NCBI GenBank assembly: GCA_020444165.1
Contig: JAHLLK010000008.1
Coordinates: 67,885 to 131,884 of the forward strand
DNA length: 64,000 nucleotides
Source of the DNA: Deltaproteobacteria bacterium
Lineage (GTDB): Bacteria > Desulfobacterota > Desulfarculia > Desulfarculales > Desulfarculaceae
Direction of reading: 5' to 3'
Shown: positions 50,569 to 58,915 of the stretch, one piece after another
Layout: each line of letters begins with the position of its first letter
Position numbering within the stretch: position 1 is the first letter of the stretch
Notes under the pieces: generated by a model
Seen by the model: only the letters and a program-made list of their open reading frames with translations
Database searches by the model: none
What the model was told of the DNA's origin: nothing
Position numbers and translations under genes: made by a program

Positions 50569-50597
50569 TTGACAAGTGGGTAGTTAATTAGTATTTT
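50569..50597 (+). promoter_or_regulatory. Promoter of the Rrf2 operon
   Basis: A perfect TTGACA (50569-50574) and TATTTT (50592-50597) are separated by 17 bases in an AT-rich region, 35 bases before the Rrf2 start. AGTATTTTAGTACC overlaps the -10 element and is a possible autoregulatory Rrf2 site. Confidence 0.65.
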
Positions 50598-50631
50598 AGT
50601 ACCAGAATATATAAAAGAAGGGGAGAAAGAA

Positions 50632-51063
50632 ATGCTGCGGAACATCATAAATATATCCGAAGCCTTCTCCCTCGCCTTGCATACCATGGCCTGCCTGGCC
50701 TCGGAACCGAAGCAGCGGCGGGGTACCCACGAAGTGGCCCTGCAACTCGGAGTTTCCGAAGCCCATTTGGCCAAGGTTATGCGTCGCTTGGGACGGGCTG
50801 GTTTGGTTTCCAGCCGGCGGGGTCCCGGCGGCGGTTTCAAGCTGGCGCGTCCGGCCGCGACCATCCGGTTGATGGATGTCTACAAGGCGGTGGAGGGTGG
50901 CTGGACAAGTCCGGGCTGCCTCCTAGGTCAGCCGGCTTGTGAAGGTGAATGCCTGATGGGGGGGCTCCTCCAGGAGCTGGACCGTCTGGCTAAGGAGTAC
51001 TTGGAAGATTTCACTTTGGACCGGGCTGCTCCGTCTTTCGAAAAGGGGGCGATGTATGGCTAA
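50632..51063 (+). CDS. Rrf2-family transcriptional regulator
   Basis: A 143-residue winged-helix regulator. ISEAFSLALHTMACLAS near residues 8-24 and QLGVSEAHLAKVMRRLGRAGLVSSRRGPGGGFKLARP near 38-74 form the DNA-binding part. Three cysteines, PGC-x5-AC-x3-EC near 92-104, can bind a 2Fe-2S or 4Fe-4S cluster as in IscR/NsrR-like members. It probably senses redox state, NO or Fe-S status. The gene overlaps the ferredoxin-like gene by 8 bases, so it likely controls its own operon. Confidence 0.9.
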   Translation: MLRNIINISEAFSLALHTMACLASEPKQRRGTHEVALQLGVSEAHLAKVMRRLGRAGLVSSRRGPGGGFKLARPAATIRLMDVYKAVEGGWTSPGCLLGQPACEGECLMGGLLQELDRLAKEYLEDFTLDRAAPSFEKGAMYG

Positions 51064-51838
51064 GCGCAAGATAATCCAAATCAACCAGGATCTGTGCAAT
51101 GGCTGCGGCCAGTGCCTCGGCGGTTGCGCGGAAGCGGCCCTGGAGTTGCGGGATGGCAAGGCGCACTTGGTGGGCGAGGTCTTCTGCGACGGCTTGGGCG
51201 CGTGCTTGGGGTTCTGTCCCACGGGAGCGCTGAAGATCGTGGAGCGGGAAGCCCCGGAGTTCAGCGAGGAAGCGGTGGAGGAGCGCCTGGCCCGGCAGAA
51301 GACCGGCGGGGCTCCACCGGCCTCGGAGGCGGCGGCCCTGCCCAGCGCGGGGGGGGCGTGTTGCGCCTCGGCCCAGGAAAAGGTGCTGATCCCCCCGGGC
51401 CCGGCTGCGGGCGGAGCGGCCCCGGCCGACTATCAGGCGGCCTCCCAGTTGGGGCACTGGCCCATCAAGCTGCAGTTGCTCTCGCCCGGGGCGCCGTTCC
51501 TGCAAGGGGCTGACTTGGTGCTCTTGGCCGATTGCGCGGCCGCGGCCCTGCCGGACCTGCACGCCCGGGTCCTGCCCGGACGCGCGGTGGCTCTGGCTTG
51601 CCCCAAGCTGGATGACGTGGAGCGCCACATCGCCAAGCTGGCCGAGCTGTTGGCCGGGTGCCAGCCCCGGAGCCTCTCCGTGGTGCACATGGAGGTGCCT
51701 TGCTGCCGGGGGCTGGAGTACATCGCCCGCCAGGCCCTGGAACGGTCCGGCCTGGATCTGCCCCTGGGCGGCATGGTGGTGGGCCGGGAAGGCAACATCC
51801 TGGCCACCCACAACCTGGCCTGGGAGCACGCGGCCTAG
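51056..51838 (+). CDS. 4Fe-4S ferredoxin-domain protein of the Rrf2 operon
   Basis: A 260-residue protein. The N-terminus has two clusters' worth of cysteines: CNGCGQCLGGC near residues 14-24 and CDGLGACLGFCPTGA near 44-58. After a Cys-containing linker (GGACCASAQ) comes a Rossmann-like domain (about 135-260: LVLLADCAAAALPD; ALACPKLDD; VPCCRGLEYIARQAL) with further cysteines. Proteins of this type occur beside Rrf2 regulators in related anaerobes, in places linked to hydroxylamine reductase or NO stress; no hcp gene is here. An electron-transfer or sensing role is inferred. Confidence 0.82.
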   Translation: MAKRKIIQINQDLCNGCGQCLGGCAEAALELRDGKAHLVGEVFCDGLGACLGFCPTGALKIVEREAPEFSEEAVEERLARQKTGGAPPASEAAALPSAGGACCASAQEKVLIPPGPAAGGAAPADYQAASQLGHWPIKLQLLSPGAPFLQGADLVLLADCAAAALPDLHARVLPGRAVALACPKLDDVERHIAKLAELLAGCQPRSLSVVHMEVPCCRGLEYIARQALERSGLDLPLGGMVVGREGNILATHNLAWEHAA

Positions 51839-51932
51839 CCAAGGTTGCCCCCCAAGGCCGTCTCCGGCGCGCTGGCCAACGCGGCGATGAACCGCAGGCC
51901 GAAGCTGCGGCCCACGATAAAGGAGGCTCATC

Positions 51933-52595
51933 ATGGGAAAGATTCACTGTCCCGGACAGGACACCGCCTTCTGGCGGCCCGGCGACATCTTTGAGCTGGC
52001 CTGCACGGACTGCGGCACGGTAATCGAGTTCTTCAAGGACGACGCCACCCGGCGCTGCCCCGGCTGCGGCCGCAAGGTGGCCAACCCCAAGCTGAACCTG
52101 GGCTGCGCCCAATGGTGCGAGCACGCCAAGGAATGCCTGGGCTATGACCCCAAGGAGGCGGCGGAGATGGCCGGCGGGCCCGAGGAAAGCCTCCGCGAGC
52201 GCCTGTTGGAGGCGGTGGGCCGGCGGGACGGCGCCCCGGCCCGCGAGCGGGCCGCGCGGGTGCTGGCCCTGGCCCAGGAGCTGATGAAGGGCGAGCGGGC
52301 CGCCCCCCGGGTGGTGCTGGCCGCCGCGATCCTGGCCGGCGCCACGCCCGAGACGGCCGCGGCCGCCCTGGAAGAGGCCGGGGTCAAGGCCGACACCCAG
52401 GACGAGGTGCAGGAGGTGCTGAACGGCCTTCGCCAAAGCGGCGTGGCCGCCAGCCCCGAGCTGGCCGTGGTGTGGGATGCCGACCGCCTGGTGAGCCTGG
52501 AGGATCTGGGCCCCGGCAGCGCCCGGCGGGCCGCCGGCCTGTTGAAGACGGCCAGCGGCCGGGCCGTTTGGCAAGAGCGCCTGGCTACGGCTTAG
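51933..52595 (+). CDS. Zinc-ribbon protein with a C-terminal helical domain
   Basis: A 220-residue protein. The N-terminal 65 residues hold a ribbon, ELACTDCG near 22-29 and RRCPGCGRKV near 40-49, then CAQWCEHAKECLGYD near 58-72 that could bind another metal. The C-terminal part (about 85-220) is helical, with LLEAVGRRDGAPARERAARVLALAQELMKG-like spacing recalling HD-type domains, but the diagnostic His-Asp pair is not visible. It closes the Rrf2-ferredoxin unit, 94 bases downstream. I cannot name the function; a redox-stress role is inferred from context. Confidence 0.6.
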   Translation: MGKIHCPGQDTAFWRPGDIFELACTDCGTVIEFFKDDATRRCPGCGRKVANPKLNLGCAQWCEHAKECLGYDPKEAAEMAGGPEESLRERLLEAVGRRDGAPARERAARVLALAQELMKGERAAPRVVLAAAILAGATPETAAAALEEAGVKADTQDEVQEVLNGLRQSGVAASPELAVVWDADRLVSLEDLGPGSARRAAGLLKTASGRAVWQERLATA

Positions 52596-52605
52596 ATAAT
52601 GGAGG

Positions 52606-52643
52606 GTGTGGGGGGAAACCCCTTTCCCAAAAAAAACTTTGCA
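52606..52643. repeat. Hairpin-family repeat, copy E (deleted form)
   Basis: GTGTGGGGGGAAACCCC runs directly into TTTCCCAAAAAAAACTTTGC. The start and the tail match the other copies, but the central T/A region and the right arm are missing, so no full stem can form. It lies 11 bases after the zinc-ribbon gene. Confidence 0.6.
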
Positions 52644-52735
52644 GTTACAGCTCGGAGGTGTTCGGGGATACGTTGCGGATCGTCCTGGCCGGCAATGGAA
52701 AGACAGCCGGACCAAGCGCATGGTGAAGCAAAAGA

Positions 52736-52772
52736 AAAAGTCCCGGCGGGGAGCCTCCCCGCCGGGACTTTT
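52736..52772. terminator. Bidirectional terminator between the zinc-ribbon gene and glnB
   Basis: AAAAGTCCCGGCGGGGA and its exact complement face each other across a 3-base loop (52753-52755). The A-run on one side and the TTTT on the other let it work on both strands, ending the Rrf2 operon and the convergent glnB transcript. Confidence 0.88.
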
Positions 52773-52798
52773 GTTTCGCGAATTCGCCGGCCGGCCGG

Positions 52799-53182
52799 CT
52801 AGGCTTTTTTGGACTTCTTGGTGTCGATGTCGTCGGGGTACATCACCGCCTCGTGACCCCGCTCGCCGGTCCGGATGCGGATGGCGTCCTCCACGGGGTA
52901 GACGAAGATGAGTCCGTCGCCCGCTTCCCCGGTCTGACCCGCCTTCAAGATGGTGGCGATGGTTTCATCCAGGTTCTGGTCGCTCAGGATGATGTTGATC
53001 TGCAGCTTGGGCAGCATGTCCACCCGGTACTTGCCGGAGCGGCCCGAGAGGCTGATGCCGCCCTGACGGCCGTGGCCCCGGATTTCCACCACGTTCATGC
53101 CCACGATTCCCAAGTCCCGCAGAGCATCCTTCACGTCGTTCAGCTTGTCTTCCCGGATGATGGCTTCAATTTTCTTAAGCAT
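52799..53182 (-). CDS. glnB: Nitrogen regulatory protein P-II
   Basis: A 127-residue PII protein. MLKKIEAIIREDKLNDVKDAL and the GDGLIFVYPVEDAIRIRTGE block are typical. The T-loop reads GRQGGISLSGRSGKYRVDMLPK-like in order; the uridylylation tyrosine (Tyr51 of E. coli GlnB) is replaced by Gly, so UMP control is unlikely and other modification or ligand-only control applies. The C-terminus is longer than usual (DDIDTKKSKKA). It lies 20 bases downstream of amtB, the standard amtB-glnK type pair that shuts off ammonium uptake. Start at 53182. Confidence 0.95.
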   Translation of the reverse strand: MLKKIEAIIREDKLNDVKDALRDLGIVGMNVVEIRGHGRQGGISLSGRSGKYRVDMLPKLQINIILSDQNLDETIATILKAGQTGEAGDGLIFVYPVEDAIRIRTGERGHEAVMYPDDIDTKKSKKA

Positions 53183-53202
53183 GGCCCTTTCCTCCTTTGC
53201 CC

Positions 53203-54420
53203 TTACGAGTAGGCCCGCTCGCCGTGTTCACTGAGGTCCAGGCCCACCTCTTCCGCAGCCGAGGCGACCTTGAGGCCCATGGTGCTCTTCAGAATCAGGC
53301 CCAGAATATAGGTGACTACAAAAGCGAAGGCAGCGGAAGCCACCACGGAGAGGGCCTGTATGCCCGCCTGGCTGGCGTTGCCGTAGAACAGACCGGCCTT
53401 CTCGGCGATGGCCGGGTCGGCCAGGAAACCGGTGGCCAGGGCGCCGAAGGTGCCGGCGATGCCGTGGCAGGCGAAGACGTCCAGGGACTCGTCGAGGTTC
53501 CACTTGTGCCGCACCTGGAACATCATGTAGCTGATGGGCGAGGCCACCGCGCCGATGATGATGGCGCCCACCGGGCTCACGAAGCCCGAAGCCGGGGTGA
53601 TGGCCACCAGGCCCACCACCGCGCCGGTGGCGATGCCCAGCACCGAGGGCTTGCCGTCCTTCCAGGCCATGAACATCCAGGACATGGCTGCGGCGGCCGC
53701 GGCGGTGTTGGTGTTCAGGAAGGCCGCAGCGGACAAGCCGTTGGCCGCCAGGGCCGAGCCGGCGTTGAAGCCGAACCAACCGAACCACAGGATGCCCGCG
53801 CCCAAAACCGTGAAGGGGATGTTATGCGGCTCCATGGGCGCTTTGGGGAAGCCCTTCCTTGGCCCCAGGAGCATGGCCAGGGCCAGGGCCGAGTAACCAG
53901 CCGAGATGTGCACCACCGTGCCGCCGGCAAAGTCCAGGGCGCCCATGGCCCCCATCCAGCCACCCGGGCCCCAAGCCCAGTGACAGATGGGGTCGTACAC
54001 GATGGTGGCCCACACCAGACCGAACACGATCCAGGTGCTGAACTTGATCCGGTCCACCACCGCGCCGGAGATCAAGGCCGGGGTGATGATGGCGAACATC
54101 ATCTGGAAGATGGCGAAGACCGTGTGCGGCAGGGTGGAGCCTTCCAAGGGCGCAGCCCCCACGCCGTGGAAGAACAGGTACTTGAAGTTACCCAACAGCC
54201 CGCCGCCCAGATCGTCGCCAAAGGCCAGGGAGTAGCCCCACAGAACCCATTGCAAACTGATGAGCCCCATCATGATGAAGCTGAGGTTCAGGGTGGACAG
54301 CACGTTCTTTTTGCGGACCATGCCGCCGTAGAAAAACGCCAGGCCTGGAGTCATGAGCAATACCAGCGCGGAACTGGTAAGGATCCAGGCGGTGTCGCCG
54401 GTGTCGATGGGGCTCGCCAT
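53203..54420 (-). CDS. amtB: Ammonium transporter
   Basis: A 405-residue Amt/MEP channel with about eleven membrane helices. Family blocks include MTPGLAFFYGGMVRKKNVLS near 23-42 and DFAGGTVVHISAGYSALA near 163-180, with pore histidines and a conserved Asp. WKDGKPSVLGIATGAVVGLVAI, broken here only for mention, is the matching later segment near 255. It imports ammonium and is blocked by the PII protein encoded next. The ATG follows GGAGGAGAGG. A sigma-54-type promoter lies upstream at 54523-54539. Confidence 0.96.
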   Translation of the reverse strand: MASPIDTGDTAWILTSSALVLLMTPGLAFFYGGMVRKKNVLSTLNLSFIMMGLISLQWVLWGYSLAFGDDLGGGLLGNFKYLFFHGVGAAPLEGSTLPHTVFAIFQMMFAIITPALISGAVVDRIKFSTWIVFGLVWATIVYDPICHWAWGPGGWMGAMGALDFAGGTVVHISAGYSALALAMLLGPRKGFPKAPMEPHNIPFTVLGAGILWFGWFGFNAGSALAANGLSAAAFLNTNTAAAAAAMSWMFMAWKDGKPSVLGIATGAVVGLVAITPASGFVSPVGAIIIGAVASPISYMMFQVRHKWNLDESLDVFACHGIAGTFGALATGFLADPAIAEKAGLFYGNASQAGIQALSVVASAAFAFVVTYILGLILKSTMGLKVASAAEEVGLDLSEHGERAYS

Positions 54421-54522
54421 GTTACCTCTCCTCCTCTTCGCGATTCAGTGCCATGAGAACCAAAAACCACACAACATTTGCCGGGCTAGCCCACCCGGCC
54501 TTGTTTGCTGACCCCTCTGACA

Positions 54523-54539
54523 AGCAACTAGAATGCCAA
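54523..54539 (-). promoter_or_regulatory. Sigma-54 (-24/-12) promoter of amtB-glnB
   Basis: Read on the minus strand the site is TTGGCAT-TCTAG-TTGCT. GG and GC have the required 10-base separation and five of six positions of TGGCAC plus TTGC match. It lies about 100 bases before the amtB start, in keeping with NtrC-type nitrogen control of amtB-glnB. The rest of the 54421-54914 interval holds the hisS promoter and a TTGGTAG...CTACCAA inverted repeat near 54769-54799, but no gene. Confidence 0.7.
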
Positions 54540-54829
54540 GCGGGTAATTGTGGCAAAAATGCAATAGAAACGGTAAGATGATCGACGAAAATCCTTACGG
54601 ACGGCCCCTGGACCCCATTACTGCCCCGTAGGCCGGCGGCCTTCGGCAGGCCGGGTTTGCAAACTTGCACGATGCTTCTGCAAATGGGTCAGTTAGGGAA
54701 AATAACCTCTAAGATAGCAATTTTCCTAGATAATATGCCATGGAATCCAGCAGTGTTCTACAATTTGGTAGGTGGCGGGGGAGGTTGGCTACCAAAAGGT
54801 AGGATTGCTGCGGAGGACCAGGAGCCACC

Positions 54830-54858
54830 TTGACCGGAAACCGGCCTCCCGGTATAAA
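54830..54858 (+). promoter_or_regulatory. Promoter of hisS
   Basis: TTGACC (54830-54835) and TATAAA (54853-54858) are 17 bases apart, 57 bases before the hisS start. Confidence 0.65.
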
Positions 54859-54914
54859 TCCGAAGCTTATGGGCAGAAAACCGGCCCTCCGGGGCAGGAC
54901 TGGGAGATAGCGGC

Positions 54915-56174
54915 ATGACCATCCAGGCGGTCAGGGGAATGAAGGACGTGATGGCCCCCGAAGTGGGCAAGTGGCAGTTCATCGAAGCCACTGCCCGGCG
55001 GATTTTCGGCGCCTTCGGTTTTCACGAGATCAAGACCCCCATCCTGGAAAAAACCGAGCTGTTCCAGCGCTCTCTGGGCGAGACCACGGACATCGTGGAA
55101 AAGGAGATGTACACTTTCGCCGACCGGGGCGGCGAGAACCTGACCATGCGCCCCGAAGCCACGGCCGGCGTGCTCCGCGCCTTTATCGAGAACAAGCTCT
55201 ATGGCCAGCCCGGCCCCCACAAGCTGTTCACCATCGGCCCCATGTTCCGCCGCGAGCGGCCCCAGAAGGGGCGTTTCCGCCAGTTCCATCAGCTCAACGC
55301 CGAGGTGCTGGGCGACGGCGGGCCCCTGATGGACGCCGAGCTGTTGGTGATGCTCACCCAGCTCCTCTCCGAACTGGGCCTGGCCGAGGTGAGCCTGGTG
55401 TTGAACTCCCTGGGCTGCCCCAACCCGGACTGCCGCCCGGCCTTCCGGCAGGCGCTCTTGGATTACTTCCTTCCCCAAAAGGACCGTCTGTGCGAGGATT
55501 GCCGCCGCCGGCTCACCGCCAATCCCCTCCGGGTTTTGGACTGCAAGGTGGAGGGCTGCCGCGAGGCGGCCCAGGGCGCGCCCCAGATCAGCGCGCATTG
55601 GTGCGGGGAATGTCGGGAACATTATGATAAAGTCAAAGATTATCTGACCCTGGCCGGGGTGGTTTTCCGGGAGGACCCGGGCCTGGTGCGGGGTCTCGAC
55701 TACTACCGCCGCACCACCTTCGAGGCCATCGCCGGTGGCCTGGGAGCCCAGAACGCGGTGGCCGGCGGCGGCCGTTACGACGGCCTGGTGGAGGAGTTGG
55801 GCGGCCCGCCCACCCAGGCCATCGGCTTCGCGGCCGGCCTGGAGCGGCTGGCCCTGTTGTTGCCCGACGACCCGGCCCACAACCCCGGGCCGGCGCTCTT
55901 CCTGGCCGCCCTGGGCGAGGTGGCCCGGCGCTGGGCCTTTGGTCTGGCCCAGGAGCTTCGCCGGGCCGGGCGCTCCGTGGAGATGATGAGCGAGGACAAG
56001 AGCCTCAAGGCCCAGATGCGCCGCGCCAACAAGCTGGCCGCCCGGCGGGTCCTGATTGTGGGCGAAGCGGAGATGGCCTCGGGCCGGGCCGTGCTGAAGG
56101 ACATGGGTGAGGGCGGCCAGGAGGAGATTCCCCTGGCCGAGGCGGCTTCCCGCCTGGCCGGCCTGACGGCGTAA
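54915..56174 (+). CDS. hisS: Histidyl-tRNA synthetase
   Basis: A 419-residue class II aminoacyl-tRNA synthetase. VRGMKDVMAPEV near 6-17 is the usual N-terminus. Motif 2 is MFRRERPQKGRFRQFHQ near 108-124. The histidine-specific motifs are LVRGLDYYRRTTFE near 257-270 and GGGRYDGLVEELG near 282-294. The insertion domain has several Cys (CPNPDCR; CEDCRRR; CKVEGC). It charges tRNA-His. aspS follows after 143 bases, a common gene order. Confidence 0.97.
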   Translation: MTIQAVRGMKDVMAPEVGKWQFIEATARRIFGAFGFHEIKTPILEKTELFQRSLGETTDIVEKEMYTFADRGGENLTMRPEATAGVLRAFIENKLYGQPGPHKLFTIGPMFRRERPQKGRFRQFHQLNAEVLGDGGPLMDAELLVMLTQLLSELGLAEVSLVLNSLGCPNPDCRPAFRQALLDYFLPQKDRLCEDCRRRLTANPLRVLDCKVEGCREAAQGAPQISAHWCGECREHYDKVKDYLTLAGVVFREDPGLVRGLDYYRRTTFEAIAGGLGAQNAVAGGGRYDGLVEELGGPPTQAIGFAAGLERLALLLPDDPAHNPGPALFLAALGEVARRWAFGLAQELRRAGRSVEMMSEDKSLKAQMRRANKLAARRVLIVGEAEMASGRAVLKDMGEGGQEEIPLAEAASRLAGLTA

Positions 56175-56317
56175 AGTTCTGAACGGGCCGCAGCGCGGGG
56201 CCGCGCGGGCGGAGAGCGTCGAGATTTTTGGGGCCGGCGGATTTGGCCGGCCGGGGGCCTGGCCCCCCCACCGGGGCTGGCCTGGCCGGCCCACACCTGA
56301 CCGGGAAGAGGATTGTC

Positions 56318-58108
56318 GTGGCGGAAAAGTTCATTAGCGAGCTGAAGCGGACCCACTCCTGCGGGGAGTTGACCCTGAAAGAAGAAGGCTCCCAGGTGGT
56401 GCTCATGGGCTGGGCCCAGCATCGGCGGGATCACGGCGGCTTGATCTTCATCGACCTCCGGGACCGCCGGGGCCTCACCCAGGTGGTGTTCAACCCCGAG
56501 GTGAGCGGCGGCGCGCACAGCGAGGCCCACCAGATCCGCTCGGAGTACTGTCTGGCCCTGCGGGGCATGGTGCGGCGGCGGCCCGAGGGCATGGCCAACG
56601 AGAAGCTGGTCACCGGCGAGATCGAGGTCTACGTGGAGGATTTCGAGATCCTGAACCCCTCCAAGACCCCGCCGTTCATGCTGGAGGAGTGGATCGAGGT
56701 CAACGAGAACCTCCGCCTCAAGTACCGCTACCTGGATCTCCGGCGGCCGGAGATGTTCCACAACCTGGAACTCCGGCACAAGGCGGCCCAGGCCGCCCGG
56801 TCCCACCTGAACGGCCAGGACTTCCTGGAGGTGGAGACCCCCTTCTTGACCCGCAGCACCCCCGAGGGCGCCCGGGACTATCTGGTGCCCAGCCGGGTGA
56901 ACCCGGGCCAGTTCTACGCCCTGCCCCAGTCGCCCCAGCTTTTCAAGCAGCTTTTGATGGTGGGCGGCGTGGAGCGCTACTATCAGATAGTGAAATGCTT
57001 CCGGGACGAGGACCTCCGGGCCGATCGCCAACCCGAGTTCACCCAGGTGGACCTGGAGATGAGCTTCGTGGACGAGGAAGCGGTCATGGAGCTGACCGAG
57101 GGCCTGGTGGCGGCCATCCTGCAGGCCACCCGGGGCGAGGATCTGCCCCGGCCGGTGCCGCGGCTCACCTATGCCGAGGCCGTGGGCCGCTTCGGGCTGG
57201 ACGCCCCGGACATCAGCTTCGGGCTGGAGCTGGTGGACCTCTCGGAGATGATGGGCGAGGTGGAGCTGAAGGTGTTCCGCCAGGCGGTGGAGCACGGCGG
57301 GGTGGTCAAGGCCATCAACGGCCCGGGCATGGCCAGCCTTTCCCGCAAGGACCTGGACGACCTCACCTCCTTCGTGGCCGCCTTCGGGGCCAAGGGCCTG
57401 GCCTGGGTGAAGATCAAGGAGGGCGGGGAGTGGCAGTCGCCCATTGCCAAGTTTTTCTCGCCCCAGCAGCAGGCCGCGGTGGCCCAGCGCCTGGGTGCCA
57501 CGGCAGGTGACATTTTGTTCTTTGGCGCCGACTCCCCCCGGGTGGTCCACGAATCCCTGGGCCGCTTGCGCCTGGAGTTGGGACGCCGTTTCGGCCTCCG
57601 GAAGGGCGACCAGCTCAGTTTCTGCTGGGTCACCGATTTTCCGCTGTTGGAGTATGACCCGGACGCCAAACGCTGGGCGGCCATGCATCATCCCTTCACC
57701 TCTCCCCGGGCCGAGGACCTCCCCCTGTTGGAGTCCGACCCCGGGGCGGTGCGGGCCCGCGCCTATGACCTGGTCTTGAACGGCAGCGAAGTGGGCGGGG
57801 GATCCATCCGTATCCACCGCCAGGACCTGCAGGCCAAGGTGTTCAAATCTTTGGCGATTTCCGACGAGGAAGCCCAGGGAAAGTTCGGCTTCCTCCTGGA
57901 GGCCCTGGAGTTTGGGGCTCCGCCCCACGGCGGTCTGGCCCTGGGGTTTGACCGTTTGGTGACAATTTTGGCCCAACAGCCCTCGATTCGTGAAATGATC
58001 GCGTTTCCCAAGACGCAAAAGGCCTCCTGCCCCCTCACCGACGCTCCCTCCAAAGTGGAGGCCGCGCAACTTTTGGAGTTGGGACTTAGGGTTGAAAAAG
58101 AGGCGTAA
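56318..58108 (+). CDS. aspS: Aspartyl-tRNA synthetase, bacterial type
   Basis: A 596-residue class II synthetase with an N-terminal OB-fold anticodon domain ([20 protein letters not shown] near 26-45). The catalytic core has [20 protein letters not shown] near 191-210, motif 2 [20 protein letters not shown] near 226-245 and motif 3 LALGFDRLV near 541-549, and is interrupted by the bacterial insertion domain. It may be the non-discriminating form, which also charges tRNA-Asn, but that cannot be decided by eye. GTG start at 56318 with AGAGG 7 bases upstream. Confidence 0.96.
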   Translation: MAEKFISELKRTHSCGELTLKEEGSQVVLMGWAQHRRDHGGLIFIDLRDRRGLTQVVFNPEVSGGAHSEAHQIRSEYCLALRGMVRRRPEGMANEKLVTGEIEVYVEDFEILNPSKTPPFMLEEWIEVNENLRLKYRYLDLRRPEMFHNLELRHKAAQAARSHLNGQDFLEVETPFLTRSTPEGARDYLVPSRVNPGQFYALPQSPQLFKQLLMVGGVERYYQIVKCFRDEDLRADRQPEFTQVDLEMSFVDEEAVMELTEGLVAAILQATRGEDLPRPVPRLTYAEAVGRFGLDAPDISFGLELVDLSEMMGEVELKVFRQAVEHGGVVKAINGPGMASLSRKDLDDLTSFVAAFGAKGLAWVKIKEGGEWQSPIAKFFSPQQQAAVAQRLGATAGDILFFGADSPRVVHESLGRLRLELGRRFGLRKGDQLSFCWVTDFPLLEYDPDAKRWAAMHHPFTSPRAEDLPLLESDPGAVRARAYDLVLNGSEVGGGSIRIHRQDLQAKVFKSLAISDEEAQGKFGFLLEALEFGAPPHGGLALGFDRLVTILAQQPSIREMIAFPKTQKASCPLTDAPSKVEAAQLLELGLRVEKEA

Positions 58109-58135
58109 ATAAATAAGCATTAAATGGTGGGACAG

Positions 58136-58165
58136 TTGACACTTTGTCGGAAGCGTGCATAAAAT
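58136..58165 (+). promoter_or_regulatory. Promoter of the LysM lipoprotein gene
   Basis: TTGACA (58136-58141) and TAAAAT (58160-58165) with an 18-base spacer. The transcript would have a leader of about 118 bases before the start at 58290. Confidence 0.65.
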
Positions 58166-58233
58166 TAACCGAGATAATCGAAAAGCGGCGCGGGCTGGTC
58201 GGTTGGAGCGCGCGCGATCGATTCATCCGGACT

Positions 58234-58269
58234 GCGGACCAGGGGACTGGTCCGCGCAATCGTATTTTT
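58234..58269 (+). promoter_or_regulatory. Terminator-like stem in the leader of the LysM lipoprotein gene
   Basis: GCGGACCAG (58234-58242) pairs with CTGGTCCGC (58247-58255) around GGGA, and a TATTTTTT run follows about 8 bases later, all between promoter and start codon. It may attenuate transcription, or protect the 5' end of the mRNA. Confidence 0.45.
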
Positions 58270-58289
58270 TATGGGAAGGAGGGTTCCGA

Positions 58290-58748
58290 ATGAAGAAGCT
58301 GGTCAAAGCACTCCCCTATGTGGCTGTGCTGGTCGCACTGGGAATGCTTAGTGGCTGCGCGGCGTTGTGCGGCGTGGAAGAAACTGCCCCCGCCCCCCCG
58401 CCTCCGCCGGCTCAGGTCAAGAAATGGGAAGGTGCGCCCGCTCCGGTGACCGAGCAGCCCGCTCCCACCCCGAGCCTGCCCACCACTTACACGGTGGAGA
58501 AGTGCGACGATCTGTGGAGCATTTCCGCCAAGCCCCAAATCTACGACGATCCCTGGCTGTGGCCCTTGCTGTACAACGGCAACAAAGACAAGATCAAGAA
58601 CCCCAACAAGCTGAAGGAAGGCTTGGTCCTGACCGTTCCCCGCGACGTGAGCGATGCTGACAAGGCCGCTGCCCGCGCGGAGGCCAAGAAGTTCCCGAAG
58701 TATGTGCCCCCGGCTGGCGCCAAGCGCTACTGCCCGCCCAAGAAGTAA
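58290..58748 (+). CDS. LysM-domain lipoprotein
   Basis: A 152-residue envelope lipoprotein. The signal peptide ends in the lipobox LSGC near residue 22. A Pro-rich linker follows, then a LysM-like domain (about 68-115: TYTVEKCDDLWSISAKPQIY; WLWPLLYNGNKDKIKNPNKL; LVLTVPRD), which binds peptidoglycan. The C-terminal tail is rich in Ala/Lys and has one Cys. Two cysteines beyond the lipobox may form a disulfide. ATG at 58290 has an excellent GGAAGGAGGG signal. It has its own promoter and terminator and is probably an abundant structural protein. Confidence 0.85.
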   Translation: MKKLVKALPYVAVLVALGMLSGCAALCGVEETAPAPPPPPAQVKKWEGAPAPVTEQPAPTPSLPTTYTVEKCDDLWSISAKPQIYDDPWLWPLLYNGNKDKIKNPNKLKEGLVLTVPRDVSDADKAAARAEAKKFPKYVPPAGAKRYCPPKK

Positions 58749-58760
58749 GAAGTGACCCTT

Positions 58761-58789
58761 GGCCGACGCCCCGGCCCGGGGCGTCGGCC
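58761..58789 (+). terminator. Stem-loop after the LysM lipoprotein gene
   Basis: GGCCGACGCCCC (58761-58772) pairs perfectly with GGGGCGTCGGCC (58778-58789). It is 12 bases after the stop; no T-run follows. Confidence 0.6.
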
Positions 58790-58915
58790 CTGCAAAAGTG
58801 CATTCCGACGTGACCCGAGAAGGGGGCTCCTCTGAGGTGCTCCCTTCCCGGGTTTTTGGGGGATGGATAGTTTAAGTAAACCGGTATGAAAACCAAGAGT
58901 AAGAGAGGTCGTTTC

